From Photobacterium gaetbulicola Gung47 (GTDB lineage: Bacteria > Pseudomonadota > Gammaproteobacteria > Enterobacterales > Vibrionaceae): a stretch of DNA of 64,000 bases. How positions within the stretch are numbered: the first letter of the stretch is position 1; every line of letters starts with the position of its first letter. Positions 25,930 through 33,893 of this stretch are shown here, piece after piece. A model generated the notes under the pieces. It saw nothing but the letters and a program-made list of their open reading frames with translations. It did not search any database and was not told where the DNA came from. The DNA is taken from NCBI GenBank assembly GCA_000940995.1, contig CP005974.1:3720001-3784000 (forward strand), read 5' to 3'. A program made the translations under genes and the position numbers.

Positions 25930-26091
25930 ATGCGCCCGTCTTTTCAGCTAAACCTGATGACCCTACGCCGATTCTCGGCGCTGGCGCCGTTTTTTGTTTT
26001 TCCTGTTTTAGTAAAAAGAGCCTCCTTTATTAAGGGGGCTTTTTTTTGCCTGCAACACCCCCCCGCAGGCACCTGTCGTTCATCATCGTAA
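25930..26091 (+). CDS. pyrL: pyrBI operon leader peptide
   Basis: A 53-codon ORF beginning MRPSFQLNLMTLRRF, preceded by AGAGAGA, and reading through the attenuator to a stop 19 bp before pyrB. It has the architecture of pyrL in Escherichia coli: a T-rich run coding for PFFVFPVL (25988-26010), then KRASFIKGAFF across the terminator stem. When UTP is low, RNA polymerase stalls in the U-run, the ribosome catches up and disrupts the terminator. The sequence differs from the E. coli peptide apart from this layout and the GAFFC segment. Confidence 0.8.
   Translation: MRPSFQLNLMTLRRFSALAPFFVFPVLVKRASFIKGAFFCLQHPPAGTCRSSS
25966..25980 (+). promoter_or_regulatory. Pause hairpin of the pyrBI leader
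   Basis: CGCCGA-TTC-TCGGCG forms a perfect 6-bp stem just before the T-rich coding run, the expected polymerase pause site for UTP sensing. Confidence 0.65.
26013..26047 (+). terminator. pyrBI attenuator terminator
   Basis: AGCCTCC pairs with GGGGGCT (one G-T pair) across an 8-nt loop and is followed by eight T residues. It lies inside the leader ORF, so translation can disrupt it. Confidence 0.88.
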
Positions 26092-26110
26092 TTAAAAGGG
26101 AAGAGAAGCC

Positions 26111-27040
26111 ATGGCGAATTCGCTGTTTCAAAAGCACATCATTTCCATCCCGGAACTGAGCCGTAGTGAGCTTGAGCTGGTTGTCGAGACTGCAGGCAAA
26201 CTGAAAGCCGAGCCGAACCCTGAACTTCTGAAGAACAAGGTAGTTGCAAGCTGTTTCTTCGAGCCATCCACCCGAACCCGCCTTTCTTTTGAAACTGCGG
26301 TTCAGCGCTTGGGCGGCACCGTGATTGGCTTTGACAACGGTGGTAACACCTCACTGGCGAAAAAAGGTGAGACCCTTGCCGACTCAGTCCAGGTCATCTC
26401 CTCGTATGTGGATGCCTTTGTGATGCGCCACCCACAGGAAGGGGCGGCCCGTCTAGCCTCCGAGTTCTCAAACAACGTCCCTGTGATTAACGGCGGTGAC
26501 GGTGCCAATCAACACCCAACCCAAACCCTGCTGGACCTGTTTACTATCTACGAAACTCAGGGCACGCTGGATAACCTCAATGTGGCGTTCGTCGGCGACC
26601 TGAAGTACGGCCGAACGGTTCACTCCCTGACCCAAGCACTGGCGAAATTCAACAATGTGAAGTTCTTCTTCATCGCACCGGAAGTGCTGGCAATGCCGGA
26701 TTACATCTGCGAAGAGCTGGACGAAGCCGGCATCAGCTACAGCCTCCACCACGCGATGGAAGAAGTGATCCCTGAGCTGGATATCCTGTACATGACCCGC
26801 GTGCAAAAAGAGCGTTTCGACGAGTCAGAGTATGCCCACATGAAAGCGGCTTACATCCTGACCGCCCCAATGCTGGCCGAAGCCCGTGACAACCTGAAGG
26901 TACTGCACCCGCTACCACGCATTGATGAAATTACCACGGATGTCGACAAGACCAAGCATGCTTACTTCTTCCAGCAAGCAGAAAATGGTGTGTACGCACG
27001 TGAAGCCCTATTGGCACTGGTCCTAAACGAAGCAATCTAA
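26111..27040 (+). CDS. pyrB: Aspartate carbamoyltransferase catalytic chain
   Basis: A 309-aa catalytic subunit that condenses carbamoyl phosphate and aspartate, the committed step of pyrimidine synthesis. Motifs: FFEPSTRTRLSFETA for carbamoyl phosphate, GDGANQHPTQTLLDLF, and the late HPLPR loop (LKVLHPLPRIDEI). It has a strong ribosome site (GGGAAGAG) and is controlled by the attenuator just upstream. It is paralogous to the ornithine carbamoyltransferase 440 bp away, and the two enzymes compete for carbamoyl phosphate. Confidence 0.98.
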   Translation: MANSLFQKHIISIPELSRSELELVVETAGKLKAEPNPELLKNKVVASCFFEPSTRTRLSFETAVQRLGGTVIGFDNGGNTSLAKKGETLADSVQVISSYVDAFVMRHPQEGAARLASEFSNNVPVINGGDGANQHPTQTLLDLFTIYETQGTLDNLNVAFVGDLKYGRTVHSLTQALAKFNNVKFFFIAPEVLAMPDYICEELDEAGISYSLHHAMEEVIPELDILYMTRVQKERFDESEYAHMKAAYILTAPMLAEARDNLKVLHPLPRIDEITTDVDKTKHAYFFQQAENGVYAREALLALVLNEAI

Positions 27041-27055
27041 GCAGGAGAGAAAACA

Positions 27056-27520
27056 ATGGCGAAGGAAACACAACTACAGGTCGAAGCGATCAAGAACGGT
27101 ACAGTTATCGACCATATTCCTGCAAATGTCGGTTTCAAAGTCCTGAAGCTGTTCAAAATGCACAAAACCAACCAGCGCGTCACCGTTGGCCTCAACCTGC
27201 CTTCCTCGGCACTGGGAGCCAAGGATCTGATCAAGATCGAAAACATCTTCATCAGTGAAGAGCAGGCAAGCCAGCTGGCCCTTTACGCGCCACAGGCGAC
27301 CGTCAACCAAATCGAAAACTACGAAGTGGTGAAAAAGCTGAACCTGGCCCTGCCAGAGCAAATCAATGCCGTATTCAAGTGCCCGAACAGCAACTGTATC
27401 TCACACGGCGAGCCAGTCGACAGCAGCTTCAAGGTGATCACCAAGAAAGAAGACATCCAACTCAAGTGTAAGTACTGTGAAAAAGTCTTCTCACGGGAAA
27501 TCGTCACAGAAAGCAACTAA
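27056..27520 (+). CDS. pyrI: Aspartate carbamoyltransferase regulatory chain
   Basis: A 154-aa regulatory subunit that binds CTP/ATP and holds the PyrB trimers together in the dodecamer. The N-terminal effector domain (QVEAIKNGTVIDHIPANVG) is followed by the zinc domain with four cysteines in CPNSNC and CKYC. It lies 15 bp after pyrB with a GCAGGAGAG ribosome site. Confidence 0.98.
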   Translation: MAKETQLQVEAIKNGTVIDHIPANVGFKVLKLFKMHKTNQRVTVGLNLPSSALGAKDLIKIENIFISEEQASQLALYAPQATVNQIENYEVVKKLNLALPEQINAVFKCPNSNCISHGEPVDSSFKVITKKEDIQLKCKYCEKVFSREIVTESN

Positions 27521-27593
27521 GCCACCAGCTCAAAAACGGCTAACTGGCTGAAAAAGTTGTCTCACTTACGACATCTGATGCCCTAGGAAAAAG

Positions 27594-27624
27594 AAAGCCT
27601 GCTCAACTTTGAGCAGGCTTTTTT
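27594..27624 (+). terminator. Terminator of pyrBI
   Basis: AAAGCCTGCTCAA, a 4-nt loop and its complement ending in TTTTTT. Confidence 0.92.
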
Positions 27625-27732
27625 ATTCTCATTTCCGACCCCCCGCCCCTTCTTTCGGCTCACTACCTTTAATATTCCAGCCTTGCGTGCTGGCAAAACA
27701 ATAAAAAACAAAAACAATCATAGGCTAGTGAA

Positions 27733-28674
27733 ATGAAAAAACATGCGCACCTTGTCAAAGCAGTCTGGTGCCTGCTTATCCGTCCCTGTCATATATTTCT
27801 TGTTTCAGCCACATTATCGGGCTGTGTTACCAGCAACGGTCCCGTCCAGCAAACCTACCAGCATTCCGCCAACGAGATGGTCGTGATCGGGGTACCGATG
27901 CTGCTGGGCGGCTTCGGCTCGGCCGTACCGATCAGCAATGACTATATGATCACCGCCAAGCATGTCGCCCAGCTGTCCTGGGATCTCGATGTCATCTACC
28001 ATCCAGCATGCGATTTGGCCCTGATCCGCCGCCCCTCCAATGCCCAACCAATTTGGGGCTTGATCTACCCCGACCAGTCCGTCATCCACCATGGTCACTC
28101 CCTCGTCGGGACCACCGTGAGCGGCACAGGCAAATACCTACAGGATGTGGTTGATACCAACACCGATTGCCTCTATTCACTCAGTGATGCGCCGGTCATG
28201 TCGGGCATGAGTGGTGGGCCCGTGTTCAATGAAGACGGGGAAATCGTCGGGATCACCGTAGCCATCGTCAACAACCCACAAGATTTGAACAACCTGCGGC
28301 CGGCCGCACGCTACAGCCAGTTCATCCCCTCCCCGCTGATTTTCGACTGGCTGGATGCACTGGGTATTACAGTGAAGTCGGCCAGTACCGAGCTCGCCGG
28401 GATTAAAGTGTCAGACTACGTCAGCGAGCTCAACCGCCCGAGCAAAGAAGCGATTCAGGTAGCCAGCAATAGCAGCCCCAACGCATCACCTGAGCGCCAG
28501 CAACGTCGCCCCCTATTACCGGCAACCCAGTACAACAACTATCCCTCGGGCAACCTGTCGGGGCTCAACCTCCCCGACGAGGAAGAAGGGATGGCCGCGA
28601 ACCAATCCCAACCGGCAGTCAAGTTAGATCCTCGAACCCTACTTGATCAGTCAGGATATAATTCCTCATTCTAA
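27733..28674 (+). CDS. Trypsin-like serine protease lipoprotein (putative)
   Basis: A 313-aa protein I cannot tie to a named gene. Residues 1-31 form a lipoprotein signal ending in the lipobox LSGC (Cys31). A chymotrypsin-fold protease triad is readable: TAKHVA (His77), CDLALI (Asp94) and GMSGGPV (Ser160). The last 80 residues are low-complexity, rich in Ser, Asn and Pro. It should be anchored at the outer membrane or periplasmic face. It stands alone between pyrI and the argR homologue with its own gap on both sides; no partner or substrate is evident. Confidence 0.75.
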   Translation: MKKHAHLVKAVWCLLIRPCHIFLVSATLSGCVTSNGPVQQTYQHSANEMVVIGVPMLLGGFGSAVPISNDYMITAKHVAQLSWDLDVIYHPACDLALIRRPSNAQPIWGLIYPDQSVIHHGHSLVGTTVSGTGKYLQDVVDTNTDCLYSLSDAPVMSGMSGGPVFNEDGEIVGITVAIVNNPQDLNNLRPAARYSQFIPSPLIFDWLDALGITVKSASTELAGIKVSDYVSELNRPSKEAIQVASNSSPNASPERQQRRPLLPATQYNNYPSGNLSGLNLPDEEEGMAANQSQPAVKLDPRTLLDQSGYNSSF

Positions 28675-28898
28675 GCAAATGGATGGCGTTTTGTTTTGGT
28701 GATAGGGGTCAATAAATTACTTTGACATTGTTGATATGATGCCATTGCAAGATTATGCAACCGAGACATTATCTCTTGCCACCAAGCAGCCGATAACTCG
28801 CACCGAAAAGAAGCGGAGACTTCACACAACACCCCACCGTTGCGAAGGCTACGAACGAGATACGATCAAAAGACCAATAGAATAACAAGGAGTTGCCC

Positions 28899-29393
28899 GT
28901 GAGTGGATACAGTATGCACGGAGCGATAGACGCTTTCTGCCAAGAGGAAAGCATGACTTCCGCCTGCAAGCGGTTATTGCAGCAACAAAGCTTTTCAACC
29001 CAGGACGATATCCGAAAACAGCTAATCGCCATGGGCTTTGAAGATGTTAGCCAGTCCACCGTCTCCCGCCTGCTATCTAGGCTGGGCGTGGCAAAGGTAC
29101 CCAATGCCTACGGCAAAAAAGTCTACTGCCTAACCGTAGAGAGCGAGCCGGTACAAGTTGGCTCATCGATTGCTTCCCAGATCGAGTTCATTACCCATAA
29201 CCAATTGGTCGTGGTCGTGAAAACCCACCCTGGGGGTGCCCAGCTTGTGGCTAGGCTGATCGACATACAACCACATGCCGAGATCCTCGGTACCGTAGGC
29301 GGCAACGACACGGTCATGGTCGCGCCGAAAGATATCACCCGTATTGATGAGTGTGAAAAAGTGGTCAAGGCGAGGCTCGGGATCCCAGCCTGA
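28899..29393 (+). CDS. argR: ArgR-family arginine-responsive regulator (arc-linked paralogue)
   Basis: A 164-aa ArgR homologue. The N-terminal winged helix contains the DNA-reading SQSTVSRLLSRLG. The C-terminal oligomerisation and arginine-binding domain has THPGGAQLVARLID and GTVGGNDTVMVAP. In Escherichia coli ArgR the last motif reads GDDT and both Asp residues contact arginine; here the first is Asn. I use the GTG at 28899, six bases after AAGGAG; a TTG at 28893 and an ATG at 28914 are less well placed. Its place 3 kb past the arc genes suggests a regulator of the deiminase pathway. It could instead be the only ArgR. Confidence 0.85.
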   Translation: MSGYSMHGAIDAFCQEESMTSACKRLLQQQSFSTQDDIRKQLIAMGFEDVSQSTVSRLLSRLGVAKVPNAYGKKVYCLTVESEPVQVGSSIASQIEFITHNQLVVVVKTHPGGAQLVARLIDIQPHAEILGTVGGNDTVMVAPKDITRIDECEKVVKARLGIPA

Positions 29394-29418
29394 ACCGCCG
29401 TCCCCTCGCGCGCGAAAC

Positions 29419-29445
29419 AAGGCAGCCCAATAATGCTGCCTTTTT
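29419..29445 (+). terminator. Terminator of the argR homologue
   Basis: AAGGCAGC, an 8-nt loop and GCTGCCTTTTT. Confidence 0.8.
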
Positions 29446-29539
29446 ATCCAGCCTACCTGAAACCCTTTGACCTCTTTGCCAATGGGTTGCAAACTAGACC
29501 TCTAACGATGACCTAACATGAATTAAGTAAGGACAAGTA

Positions 29540-29926
29540 ATGACTCAAGTACTTCACACAGAGCAGGCACCAGCTGCAATCGGCCCTTATGTACAAGGTG
29601 TAGATCTAGGCAACATGGTACTTACTTCAGGCCAGATCCCTGTAAACCCTCAAACCGGTGAAGTGGCTGACGATATCGCTGAGCAGGCTCGCCAGTCACT
29701 AGAAAATGTAAAGGCGGTAGTTGAGTCGTCTGGCCTTAAGGTCGCAGACATCGTCAAAATGACGGTATTCGTAAAAGATCTGAACGACTTCGGTACGGTT
29801 AACGAGGTATACGGTAAGTTCTTCGACGAGCACAATGCGCCATACCCTGCGCGTTCTTGCGTTGAAGTCGCTCGCCTGCCAAAAGATGTAAAAATCGAAA
29901 TTGAAGCGATTGCCGTTCGCAAATAA
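29540..29926 (+). CDS. ridA: Reactive intermediate/imine deaminase RidA
   Basis: A 128-aa YjgF/YER057c/UK114 protein, a trimeric enzyme that hydrolyses enamine/imine products of pyridoxal-phosphate enzymes. Typical segments: AIGPYVQGVDLGNMVLTSGQIP at the N-terminus (read in two parts) and the C-terminal PARSCVEVARLPKDVKIEIE with the Arg that binds the carboxylate. Linkage to pyrBI is conserved in Escherichia coli; here the protease and argR genes are interposed. Confidence 0.96.
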   Translation: MTQVLHTEQAPAAIGPYVQGVDLGNMVLTSGQIPVNPQTGEVADDIAEQARQSLENVKAVVESSGLKVADIVKMTVFVKDLNDFGTVNEVYGKFFDEHNAPYPARSCVEVARLPKDVKIEIEAIAVRK

Positions 29927-29951
29927 TCGCCTCGCCGATTAGCGATAACGC

Positions 29952-29980
29952 AAAAAAGCTGCCACCCGGCAGCTTTTTTT
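29952..29980 (+). terminator. Terminator of ridA (and of idi from the other side)
   Basis: AAAAAGCTGCC, an ACCC loop and GGCAGCTTTTTTT; usable in both directions. Confidence 0.9.
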
Positions 29981-30019
29981 CGCTTTAGAGGCCGAACGGC
30001 CCTTCATGGCCAAGCTTAG

Positions 30020-30550
30020 CTAGGCGTTGGTTTCCGCCAGGGCCAGTACCTGCGGAAACCAAGCGGTAAAGTGTTCAGGCGCTTGTTCAAGCGCTGTTTG
30101 CAATTCACTCTGAGGCCACCAGCGATAAGCCAGCACTTCCTCCGGGTTCGGTACCACCGTGATATCTGTGGCTGAAGCCACCAAGACATGATCCAACTCG
30201 TGCTCCACCAACCCATTACCCAGCTCGGCACGGTAGACAAAATTGGCCACATCAACCAGGGCTTGGATATCAACAACCCCCATCTCTTCCGCCAACCTGC
30301 GGATCCCCGCCTGCTCCATCGATTCTCCCTGGCGCGGATGAGAGCAGCAGGTATTGGTCCATAACCCGCCACTGTGATATTTGCCCAATGCGCGTTGCTG
30401 CATCAGGAATTCCCGCTCGTTACCACGATCACGGTACAGCAATACCGAAAAAGCCAAATGAAGGACACCGTCCCGGTGAGCCTGCATTTTTTCTTCGACG
30501 CCAAGCTCCCTGCCCTGCGGATCGACTAATATAACCTGTTCTTCAATCAT
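30020..30550 (-). CDS. idi: Isopentenyl-diphosphate delta-isomerase, type I
   Basis: A 176-aa Nudix-fold isomerase that interconverts isopentenyl and dimethylallyl diphosphate for isoprenoid synthesis. The catalytic Cys lies in GGLWTNTCCSHPRQGE and the catalytic Glu in LVEHELDHV; the Nudix-like helix is GIRRLAEEMG. There is no strong ribosome site before the ATG. It faces ridA convergently and lies downstream of plsC, from which it is separated by a terminator. Confidence 0.95.
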   Translation of the reverse strand: MIEEQVILVDPQGRELGVEEKMQAHRDGVLHLAFSVLLYRDRGNEREFLMQQRALGKYHSGGLWTNTCCSHPRQGESMEQAGIRRLAEEMGVVDIQALVDVANFVYRAELGNGLVEHELDHVLVASATDITVVPNPEEVLAYRWWPQSELQTALEQAPEHFTAWFPQVLALAETNA

Positions 30551-30576
30551 GGTTCGTTCAACTACACAAAAACAAA

Positions 30577-30600
30577 AAGGACACGCTAGGGCATGTCCTT
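30577..30600 (-). terminator. Terminator of plsC
   Basis: On the minus strand AAGGACA, a 10-nt loop and TGTCCTT are followed by TTTGTTTTTG. Confidence 0.75.
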
Positions 30601-30633
30601 AATCATTCACACAATGGCAAGATAGCTGGTTAA

Positions 30634-31356
30634 TTAACGTGCTGAGCGGCTGTCCGCTTCTGCATTGAGCTCTTCCAACTTCGCCGCCATCAGATCACGA
30701 CACTGATTCGACAACTGACGGACATCTTCTTTGGTCAGCCCATCTACTGGTACAGGTGGTAACATTTCAACGATCACCACACCGTTGTCCCATTTATTCA
30801 GTTTAACATTTTCCGTGCTACTACACACAATCGGCACCACCGGAACACCAGCGCCGATAGCGGCATGAAAAGCGCCGGTTTTGAACGGCAGCAAACCACG
30901 GCCGCGCGAACGAGTACCTTCCGGGAACATCCATATAGATACATTACGCTCTTTGATTTGCTCAATCACCTGGCCAATGGTGCCAACAGCCTTGCTGCGG
31001 TTGGCACGGTCAATCAAGATATTCCCAGTAAGCCAGTAAAGCTGGCCGAACAACGGCATCCAGGCAATGCTTTTCTTGCCCACGGTAACTGTACGAGGCT
31101 GAATCGCCCCTGATACGGTGAACATATCGTAGTTATTCTGGTGGTTCGCCAGATATACGCTTGGTACAGGCTGCTCTCCCTCAGGGAAACGAAGCTCCAG
31201 CTTAATACCGAAAATACGGGCCATCTTGCAGAAATGGCGACCAACGATATAAACATTCTTGGGATTACGAGGGCTGAGCAAACAGTAGCCACAGCCAAAT
31301 ACAAACATGAACACAGCAAATACTGCGACAGCGATCATGCGCAATACAAACAACAT
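30634..31356 (-). CDS. plsC: 1-acyl-sn-glycerol-3-phosphate acyltransferase
   Basis: A 240-aa membrane acyltransferase that makes phosphatidic acid from lysophosphatidic acid. The NHX4D motif is NHQNNYD and the second motif FPEGTRSRG; an N-terminal membrane segment (LRMIAVAVFAVFMFVFGCGY) precedes them. The frame is open to 31560, but the ATG at 31356 has GAGGAGAG upstream and gives the normal length. It follows parC, as in Escherichia coli. Confidence 0.95.
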   Translation of the reverse strand: MLFVLRMIAVAVFAVFMFVFGCGYCLLSPRNPKNVYIVGRHFCKMARIFGIKLELRFPEGEQPVPSVYLANHQNNYDMFTVSGAIQPRTVTVGKKSIAWMPLFGQLYWLTGNILIDRANRSKAVGTIGQVIEQIKERNVSIWMFPEGTRSRGRGLLPFKTGAFHAAIGAGVPVVPIVCSSTENVKLNKWDNGVVIVEMLPPVPVDGLTKEDVRQLSNQCRDLMAAKLEELNAEADSRSAR

Positions 31357-31481
31357 CAGACTCTCCTCAGCGTACAAGCGTTCGCTAGTATACTTAGGCT
31401 GCGGGAAAAAACACCTTTTATGTGCAGAAATTAGACCACATCCTACCTCTTTCTGCCCCGAACAGCCGGAAAACACCCAAT

Positions 31482-31507
31482 AAAAAGCCCTCCTATAGGA
31501 GGGCTTC
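31482..31507 (-). terminator. Terminator of parC
   Basis: On the minus strand GCCCTCC, a TATA loop and GGAGGGC are followed by TTTTTATT. Confidence 0.9.
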
Positions 31508-31528
31508 CACTCGGCTTCTCGCCTGAAC

Positions 31529-33793
31529 TTATTCCGCTTCAGGCGCTTGCGGAGCATCAATTTCCAAGCGGGTCACCCGCTGCAAACCTCGCGGCAGCAT
31601 ACTGCCGCGGCGACCGCGCTCACCCCGGAAGTTATCCAGATCGGTCGGCTTGAGGCCAAGCTTGCGCTTACCGGCATGCAAAGTCAGGTGGCTGCCTTGT
31701 GGCAATACCACCAACTGCGACAGAAATTCCTCCCGAGCCTTAGAGCGAGCAGCCGGGATATTGATGATCTTGTTCCCCTTACCTTTACCCAGCTGTGGCA
31801 GCTCTTTGATCGGGAACAGCAACATCCGACCTTCATTGGTAATGGCCAGGATCTCATCATTTTCCAGATCCGCAATGCACTGCGGCGGCATCACGGCAGC
31901 ATTCTCCGGTACCGTCAACAAGGCCTTACCGTTCTTGTTCTTCGAGACCATATCGCTGCACTTACAGATGAAGCCGTAGCCAGCATCCGAGCCCATCAGC
32001 CATAGTTGGTCATCATCAGCCATCATAACCTGGCGGACCTGGCTTCCCGGGGTCAGATTCAAGCGACCAGTAATCGGCTCGCCCTGACTTCGTGCCGATG
32101 GCAAGGTATGGGATTCAAGTGCATAACTGCGGCCATCCGAGCCAAGGAAAATCGCAGCCTGGTTGCTCTTACCGCGGGCATGGGCCTGGTAGCCATCTCC
32201 CGACTTGTAGCTCAGTGATGTCGGATCAACCTCATGGCCTTTGGCATGGCGGATCCAGCCTTTCTCGGAAAGTACCACAGTGATCGCTTCCGATGGGATC
32301 AGCTCACGCTCGGTCAACGCCTTGGCTTCTTCACGCTCAACCAATGGCGAACGGCGGTCATCACCGTACTTCTCGGCATCGGCCAAAATTTCTTTCTTGA
32401 TCAGGGTATTCAGGCGACGCTCAGAGCCCAGCAGTTTCTCAAGGTGATCACGCTCTTTCGACAGCTCATCCTGCTCACCGCGGATCTTGATCTCTTCCAG
32501 TTTGGCCAGCTGACGCAGTTTGATTTCGAGAATCGCATCGGCCTGAATCGCTGTCAGGTCGAAGCGCGACATCAATTCGGCTTTCGGATCATCTTCGGTA
32601 CGGATGATCTCAATCACTTCGTCAATATTCAGGTAAGCCGCCAGCAAACCCTCAAGGATATGCAAGCGGGCATTGACCTTGTCCAAGCGGTGCTGCAAAC
32701 GGCGGCGTACGGTAGTACGACGGAACTGCAACCACTCGTTAAGGATCTGCACCAGGCCTTTAACCTGCGGACGGGCATCAAGGCCCAGCATGTTGAGATT
32801 AACGCGGAAGCTTTTTTCCAGATCGGTCGAGGCAAACAGATGGTTCATCAGCTGCTCGCTGTCCACGCGGTTAGAGCGCGGTACAATCACGATACGGGTC
32901 GGGTTCTCGTGATCCGACTCGTCACGCAAGTCTTCCACCATCGGCAGCTTCTTGGCACGCATCTGGCTGGCAATCTGCTCAAGCAGCTTAGAGCCCGACA
33001 CCTGGTGTGGCAGCGCCGTGATCACAATATCACCGCTTTCCTTGTGCCATACCGCACGCATCTTGATGCTGCCACGGCCAGTACGATAGACCTTCTTCAG
33101 GTCGTTTTTCGACGTGATGATCTCCGCTTCGGTCGGGTAATCCGGCCCCTGAACGAATTCCATCACCTCATCAAGTTCGGCCTTCGGGTTCTCAATCAGA
33201 TGAACAACCGCATTGGCCACTTCGCGGGCGTTGTGCGGCGGGATATCGGTGGCCATACCGACGGCAATACCGGTAACGCCGTTAAGCAAGATATGCGGCA
33301 GGCGGGCTGGCAGCATCTTCGGCTCTTTCATGGTGCCGTCAAAGTTCGGCCCCCAATCTACCGTACCCTGGCCCAGCTCGTTGAGCAGCACCTCAGAGAA
33401 ACGCGATAGGCGCGATTCGGTATAACGCATCGCCGCGAAAGATTTCGGATCATCCGGCGCCCCCCAGTTACCCTGACCGTCAACTAGCGGGTAGCGGTAG
33501 GAGAACGGCTGCGCCATCAATACCATGGCTTCGTAACACGCGGAGTCGCCGTGCGGATGGTACTTACCCAGTACGTCACCGACGGTACGGGCCGACTTCT
33601 TGTATTTCGCGGTTGCCGACAGGCCCAGCTCAGACATCGCATAGATGATACGGCGCTGTACCGGCTTGAGGCCATCACCGATAAACGGCAAGGCACGGTC
33701 CATGATCACGTACATGGAGTAATTGAGGTAGGCGTCTTCGGTAAACTTCCGTAGCGGAAGCTGTTCAACGCCATCCATTGAGACATCAGTCAT
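31529..33793 (-). CDS. parC: DNA topoisomerase IV subunit A
   Basis: A 754-aa type IIA topoisomerase subunit that cuts and rejoins DNA to unlink chromosomes. The catalytic Tyr124 is in AAMRYTESRLS. The quinolone-determining region reads YHPHGDSACYEAM, with Ser84 and Glu88 intact, the sensitive form. The C-terminal beta-pinwheel is complete. It lies 100 bp after parE. A 391-codon open frame on the opposite strand is a shadow. Confidence 0.98.
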   Translation of the reverse strand: MTDVSMDGVEQLPLRKFTEDAYLNYSMYVIMDRALPFIGDGLKPVQRRIIYAMSELGLSATAKYKKSARTVGDVLGKYHPHGDSACYEAMVLMAQPFSYRYPLVDGQGNWGAPDDPKSFAAMRYTESRLSRFSEVLLNELGQGTVDWGPNFDGTMKEPKMLPARLPHILLNGVTGIAVGMATDIPPHNAREVANAVVHLIENPKAELDEVMEFVQGPDYPTEAEIITSKNDLKKVYRTGRGSIKMRAVWHKESGDIVITALPHQVSGSKLLEQIASQMRAKKLPMVEDLRDESDHENPTRIVIVPRSNRVDSEQLMNHLFASTDLEKSFRVNLNMLGLDARPQVKGLVQILNEWLQFRRTTVRRRLQHRLDKVNARLHILEGLLAAYLNIDEVIEIIRTEDDPKAELMSRFDLTAIQADAILEIKLRQLAKLEEIKIRGEQDELSKERDHLEKLLGSERRLNTLIKKEILADAEKYGDDRRSPLVEREEAKALTERELIPSEAITVVLSEKGWIRHAKGHEVDPTSLSYKSGDGYQAHARGKSNQAAIFLGSDGRSYALESHTLPSARSQGEPITGRLNLTPGSQVRQVMMADDDQLWLMGSDAGYGFICKCSDMVSKNKNGKALLTVPENAAVMPPQCIADLENDEILAITNEGRMLLFPIKELPQLGKGKGNKIINIPAARSKAREEFLSQLVVLPQGSHLTLHAGKRKLGLKPTDLDNFRGERGRRGSMLPRGLQRVTRLEIDAPQAPEAE

Positions 33794-33893
33794 CGTTGGG
33801 TATTCCGTTTATGTTTCCAGCCCGTGCCAACATATCGCAAAGGCTATCAAATCATCAGGCAAGACCGGCCAATATTGTGACCGGCCCAATCAA

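Noticed and set aside
32234..33409. A 391-codon open frame opposite parC
   Set aside because: It is the complement of a conserved topoisomerase gene; its composition mirrors parC codons and it has no recognisable domain.
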